Shown here: positions 60,845 to 64,000 of the stretch, one piece after another
How the letters are laid out: every line of letters begins with the position of its first letter
How positions within the stretch are numbered: the stretch's first letter is position 1
Assembly: GCA_002733995.1 (NCBI GenBank)
Contig: NVXR01000006.1
Span: 104,088 to 168,087 of the forward strand
Direction: 5' to 3'
DNA length: 64,000 bases
From: Desulfotalea sp.
GTDB taxonomy: Bacteria; Desulfobacterota; Desulfobulbia; Desulfobulbales; Desulfocapsaceae
The notes under the pieces: generated by a model
Seen by the model: only the letters and a program-made list of their open reading frames with translations
Database searches by the model: none
What the model was told of the DNA's origin: nothing
Made by a program: the position numbers and the translations under genes

Positions 60845-61520
60845 TCGTCGGCTTATCCTGCCCTATGCTGCCCCCTATCTGGCGTATGTTTTTGTGGCCT
60901 CAGTCCTTGGGAATCTTATGTCGATTGAAGTTAATTACATAGTTCGTATGCTTCTTGCGGGGGGCGTATTGGCGTGGGCCTGGAAATGGTATTGCCCGAT
61001 GGGTGGGCCTGGTTCCCTTGTTACGTCAGTTTTTGTGGGTATTGCCGCTGGTGTGCTTGGTCTTATACTCTGGATACTCTTGCTGGTCCCCTTTGTGGAT
61101 TCTGTTGGCAATGAGCCTTGGTCTACATCAGCGTTTATGTTACGGCTGCTGGCAGCAGGTCTTTTGGTCCCCATTTTTGAGGAAATATTGATGAGAGGCT
61201 TTGTCTTTCGGCTTGCTTTTCAATGGGGAGAAGCAAGGCGGCAGAAAAAAGATATGCCCTTACAGTCTTCACTCGATGAACAAACTATAAATGATGTGCC
61301 TTCAGGTGCTTGGTCGTGGACCGCTATCGCCATTTCTACGCTTGTATTTGTCTCGGGCCACCATTTCTATGAATGGCCTGCATCCATAGCCTTTAGCTTG
61401 CTTATGACCTTCCTGTGGATTTTAAGAAAGGATCTGCTTGTATGTATTGTGGCACATTCAGTAACTAATATTCTTCTTGCGCTTTATGTCTTTAAAACGA
61501 ACAGTTGGTATTTGTGGTAA
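60834..61520 (+). CDS. CPBP (CAAX-like) intramembrane glutamic protease
   Basis: A 228-residue polytopic membrane protein with about seven helices. The Abi/CPBP catalytic motifs are present: EEILMRGFVFR (motif 1, EExxxR), SGHHFYEW (motif 2, HxxxEW-like) and AHSVTNILLALY (motif 3, HxxxN). The N-terminus RLILPYAAPYLAYVFV recalls the CAAX-protease-like proteins that accompany exosortase/PEP-CTERM systems (TIGR03008-like), and a PEP-CTERM protein lies 1.3 kb away, but that subgroup call is tentative. It overlaps the small membrane-protein gene. Its substrate is unknown. The stop abuts repeat copy 2. Confidence 0.8.
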   Translation: MITNRRLILPYAAPYLAYVFVASVLGNLMSIEVNYIVRMLLAGGVLAWAWKWYCPMGGPGSLVTSVFVGIAAGVLGLILWILLLVPFVDSVGNEPWSTSAFMLRLLAAGLLVPIFEEILMRGFVFRLAFQWGEARRQKKDMPLQSSLDEQTINDVPSGAWSWTAIAISTLVFVSGHHFYEWPASIAFSLLMTFLWILRKDLLVCIVAHSVTNILLALYVFKTNSWYLW

Positions 61521-61632
61521 TGGGGTCGGACCAAATCAACATCTTAGTATTACTCAAAATAAACACGTAAAAAGCCTCATTTCTGGCCTTAGAGGTGCCT
61601 TTTTGATGCCCAAAAAGGCACTGTAAGGAAAT
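61521..61632 (+). repeat. diverged 112-nt direct repeat, copy 2
   Basis: Starts at the base after the CPBP stop: TGGGGTCGGACCAAATCAAC to GGCACTGTAAGGAAAT. Contains an intact hairpin GTGCCTTTTT/AAAAAGGCAC that could serve as terminator for the CPBP gene. It is the better preserved copy and resembles REP-like or miniature mobile sequences. Confidence 0.7.
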
Positions 61633-62660
61633 TACGGCCTACAATTGCTCTATTGTTGTCTACTTAATATTCTTAGCCTTGTGTATTCATGCGTGCGATG
61701 AACTTTTTAGACGTTCTCTGCAACTCTTAACCATTATCCGGCCTCTTTCGTAGCCTTTAATCCATCGCCGGTAGGCTTGGTTGTGGGTGTAATATTTGCA
61801 AGAAGAAATGACCATTCCGAGAAGGCAAATATCATGCCTCTGCTTTTCAGGCTGATCAATATGGGGAAATACCTGACGTGTATATGTTTGTCAGTTTGAG
61901 CTGTTGATCCGTTACCCTATGGATAATGAAGATTTTTAAGGCTTGCTGAATCACGTATTAATTATGTGTGTCGGTCAATAATTTTTTTTGTGCTTGCCTT
62001 GATTAATTTACATTATTACTCCTATAATAATGATATTCCAAGTCTTGCAAGAAGATGACTCTGTCAGACAATTCGTTGTTTTGGCGGGTGCTGTTAAGCA
62101 TTCGTATCTCTTTGATACAGCAAGTGAACGTGGAGTTGAACTGCTTCTTGTCGTATTCGCTGCCTTGCCAATATAACGAACGTGATGACCTTGTTGTTAT
62201 AGATGGATCTTTTATTGATTACTTTTTTTGTGCTGGCCTGAATGCTGGCTGTCTTAAGAAAACCTTGCTACGTTTCAGCTTTGAATGCAACTTTGGCCTT
62301 TTTCTCGGTGGAAACAGCACCGTAACGTTTAGCACCTGTTTGCTTGAAGTATGAATGGCTTGATGGCTCAAATTCTATCAGGGCTCATCACCTCTCTCCT
62401 TGTAGCCGTCTACAGCCAAGAATAGTACGGGGAGCCCGTTTCACTTGGCGGGTGCGGTAGCTCAGCAATCAAATACGAAATGAAGCGTATCGGCAGATCG
62501 CTGAAGAGAAATTTGTAACACAACATCGGCAACGGAAGACAAAACGCCGGAGAATATTGAAGCAATCACACGTAAGTTCTTAACCGGACATCACTGAAAA
62601 TAAATACTACTTCTGCTGTGTTGGGTGGTGAGGCCCCCATGGCGGTTTGGAGATAATCTG
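61633..62660. other. 1028-nt gap with possible eroded element
   Basis: An open frame at 62055-62354 (plus strand) contains DDLVVIDGSFIDYFF, faintly reminiscent of a DDE transposase, but lacks a ribosome-binding site and further motifs. Another frame 62461-62583 gives a charged peptide (RNEAYRQIAEEKF, QRKTKRRRILKQ) without a start. I read these as possible remnants of degraded mobile DNA, not as genes. Confidence 0.4.
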
Positions 62661-63452
62661 ATGGTACAGAAGAAGCGATTAGGTGAAATATTGATAGCTG
62701 AGGGTCTTGTCAGTCCAGCTGATGTCGCGCAGGCTCTCAGGACTCAGGTCGGTGGAAACCGCAGATTGGGACATATTGTAGTTCGGATGAAACTGATCAC
62801 TGCAGATGACCTTGTTGGCGTTCTTTCCACTCAATTAGAACTTGAGATTTATGATCTTTCAAAGATCGATTCATCCGGGGTTTCTAGAATAGTGCCCCGT
62901 TATTTGTGTCAGCGGTATACTGTTCTTCCCCTTGCCTTGAAGGAAAATAATGTTCTTGAGATGGCAATGGGTGATCCTTGCGATGAAGAGGCAATAAGTA
63001 ATCTTGAGCAATATACTGGTAAGGTTATTCAGCCATTGCTTGCGAAGCAGACTGATATTGAAAGAGCAATACCTACTCGGGTTCCCCTGAGGATGAAAGA
63101 TCTTTTGTTGCCTCAATATACTGTTGTCATAACTCGTGTAATACTAGCCATTTGTTTGGTTCTGTTGGCGATACTTGGCTACGTTGTGTCCCAATATATT
63201 CATAAAGCCACCTATGGTACAGAAGAAATTATTGATGGATTTAAAGTATACAGAAATTATGATTTGATTTTGGAAGTCGACACTGGGGGAGTGTTAAAGT
63301 TTTCAGGCCGAAGTGCTTTTGCAAAAGGATATTATTCTGTGACCTTTAATAGTAAGGAAGAGCTCAATAAATTTTTAGAACGTAGGCAAGACGACTTCTC
63401 TGAAAAACAGGCTGATTGGCTAGGTTGGGCGGTCTCTGAGGAATTACCATAA
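62661..63452 (+). CDS. MshEN (GspE N-terminal) domain protein with membrane anchor
   Basis: A 263-residue protein. Residues 1-145 match the type II secretion/pilus ATPase N-terminal domain (MshEN): KKRLGEILIAEGLVSPADVAQALRTQ, RLGHIVVRMKLITADDLVGVLSTQL, VPRYLCQRYTVLPLALKENNVLEMAMGDP. One transmembrane helix follows (VVITRVILAICLVLLAILGYVVSQYI), then an about 75-residue C-terminal domain (EEIIDGFKVYRNYDLILEV...). There is no ATPase domain. MshEN domains in other proteins bind c-di-GMP, so this may be a membrane c-di-GMP receptor tied to export or polysaccharide. Start 62661 has GGAG 8 nt upstream. Confidence 0.82.
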   Translation: MVQKKRLGEILIAEGLVSPADVAQALRTQVGGNRRLGHIVVRMKLITADDLVGVLSTQLELEIYDLSKIDSSGVSRIVPRYLCQRYTVLPLALKENNVLEMAMGDPCDEEAISNLEQYTGKVIQPLLAKQTDIERAIPTRVPLRMKDLLLPQYTVVITRVILAICLVLLAILGYVVSQYIHKATYGTEEIIDGFKVYRNYDLILEVDTGGVLKFSGRSAFAKGYYSVTFNSKEELNKFLERRQDDFSEKQADWLGWAVSEELP

Positions 63453-63526
63453 ATTATAGACTCAAATACGATTTGAATTTGTTGATATATACAGCTCAGC
63501 TCAGCTCATATAACATTTCGATGTAA

Positions 63527-64000
63527 ATGGTTAAGATGAAGATGTTTAAAATAAATAAGCTGTGGCTTGTTACCCTTTGTACTGTGTTTCTTTATGGTTT
63601 AGGGGTAGCGGCTGCAGTTGCTAAGGATTACCCCTTTAGCTGGTCAGCCAATGGGGAACCTGTACAAGGTTATAAGCTTTATTATAAAAAAGCTGGCTCA
63701 GCAGGTCCTCCTTTTGCCGGCACCGATGCCAACGAAGGTGTTTCTCCAATCGATCTTGGTAAGGTGACAAGTTTCACCGTTACTGGGCTAGAAGATAATA
63801 CCACCTATCGTTTCGCGCTGACTGCTTACAACGGAAGTGAGGAGAGCGATTTAACCGACGTCATTACTGTTTTCCCGGAACTCACACCCCTTGCGGCAAA
63901 CGTAAGCGTCAATAGTCAGACGGGTGAAGCGCCTTTAACTGTGAACTTTAATGGCTCCGCTTCCACCGGCTCCATTGCAACATATTCATGGGTCTTTGGC
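63527..64000 (+). CDS. Secreted FN3/PKD-domain protein, 3' truncated
   Basis: A frame open to the window edge (158 codons visible). The start could be 63527, 63536 or 63542; none has a strong ribosome-binding site. A signal peptide (KLWLVTLCTVFLYGLGVAAAVA) precedes a fibronectin type III-like domain (YPFSWSANGEPVQGYKLYYKKAG...FTVTGLEDNTTYRFALTAYNGSEESD) and the beginning of a PKD domain (LAANVSVNSQTGEAPLTVNFNGSAS, YSWVFG). This is a typical extracellular adhesin or hydrolase accessory layout. The catalytic part, if any, and any sorting signal lie beyond the window. Confidence 0.78.
   Translation, partial: MVKMKMFKINKLWLVTLCTVFLYGLGVAAAVAKDYPFSWSANGEPVQGYKLYYKKAGSAGPPFAGTDANEGVSPIDLGKVTSFTVTGLEDNTTYRFALTAYNGSEESDLTDVITVFPELTPLAANVSVNSQTGEAPLTVNFNGSASTGSIATYSWVFG

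Noticed and set aside
62055..62354. 99-residue open frame containing DDLVVIDGSFID
   Set aside because: No ribosome-binding site, low-complexity Phe/Leu/Cys composition and no second transposase motif; kept only as a possible mobile-element remnant.

Overview
The window reads as a chromosome segment of an anaerobic, sulfate-reducer-type deltaproteobacterium, most like the Desulfobulbales/Desulfotalea group. This placement is inferred from gene content: mercury-methylation genes hgcAB, a choline trimethylamine-lyase microcompartment, rubrerythrin plus catalase, a bacterial phosphagen (arginine) kinase and PEP-CTERM proteins. No rRNA gene is present to confirm it. There is one tRNA gene, no CRISPR array and no intact insertion sequence.

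Layout. 1-7.6 kb: envelope, phosphagen-kinase and MtfA genes, a PerR-catalase pair with matching operator-like boxes, a TrpR domain joined in frame to tryptophan synthase beta, and a second Fur-family regulator. 7.9-24.5 kb: one long minus-strand bacterial microcompartment (BMC) operon encoding choline lyase CutC and its activase CutD, an acylating aldehyde dehydrogenase and an inactive-looking paralogue, alcohol dehydrogenase, PduL, PduS, eight shell proteins and accessory proteins. 25.1-27.7 kb: a divergent plus-strand unit with a DMT-type transporter, a small protein and a MerR-family regulator. Both promoters have the over-long 20-nt spacer with a similar operator, so the MerR protein probably switches on the whole pathway. 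27.9-46.8 kb: housekeeping and metabolic genes, a MarR/metal-transport unit divergent from an iron(III) ABC transporter, a phosphopantetheinyl transferase, a radical SAM-MnmC fusion and a PAS histidine kinase. 47.0-49.7 kb: metC-hgcA-hgcB. 50.4-57.7 kb: an amidohydrolase plus diadenylate-cyclase-like protein, an AI-2E-family protein, ilvE and groESL. 57.8-64 kb: tRNA-Met, then gene-poor DNA with a PEP-CTERM protein, a CPBP protease pair flanked by diverged repeats, a MshEN-domain membrane protein and the start of an FN3/PKD secreted protein.

How the genes work together. In the BMC, CutC splits choline to trimethylamine and acetaldehyde. The aldehyde is then disproportionated to ethanol (alcohol dehydrogenase) and acetyl-CoA/acetyl-phosphate (aldehyde dehydrogenase, PduL) inside the shell, while PduS and two PduT-like iron-sulfur shell proteins may move electrons across it.

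The observation most worth following is hgcA. The real reading frame appears to begin at a TTG at 48526 and to cross an in-frame TGA (48415-48413) inside a Cys-TGA-Gly-Pro-Lys motif. A stem-loop with a GGTC-type apical loop follows 19 nt downstream, as in a bacterial SECIS element. This predicts a selenocysteine-containing mercury-methylation corrinoid protein whose first 73 residues ordinary gene calling would lose. Other notable points are the TrpR-TrpB fusion, the pseudo-aldehyde dehydrogenase in the BMC, and the paired MerR promoters.
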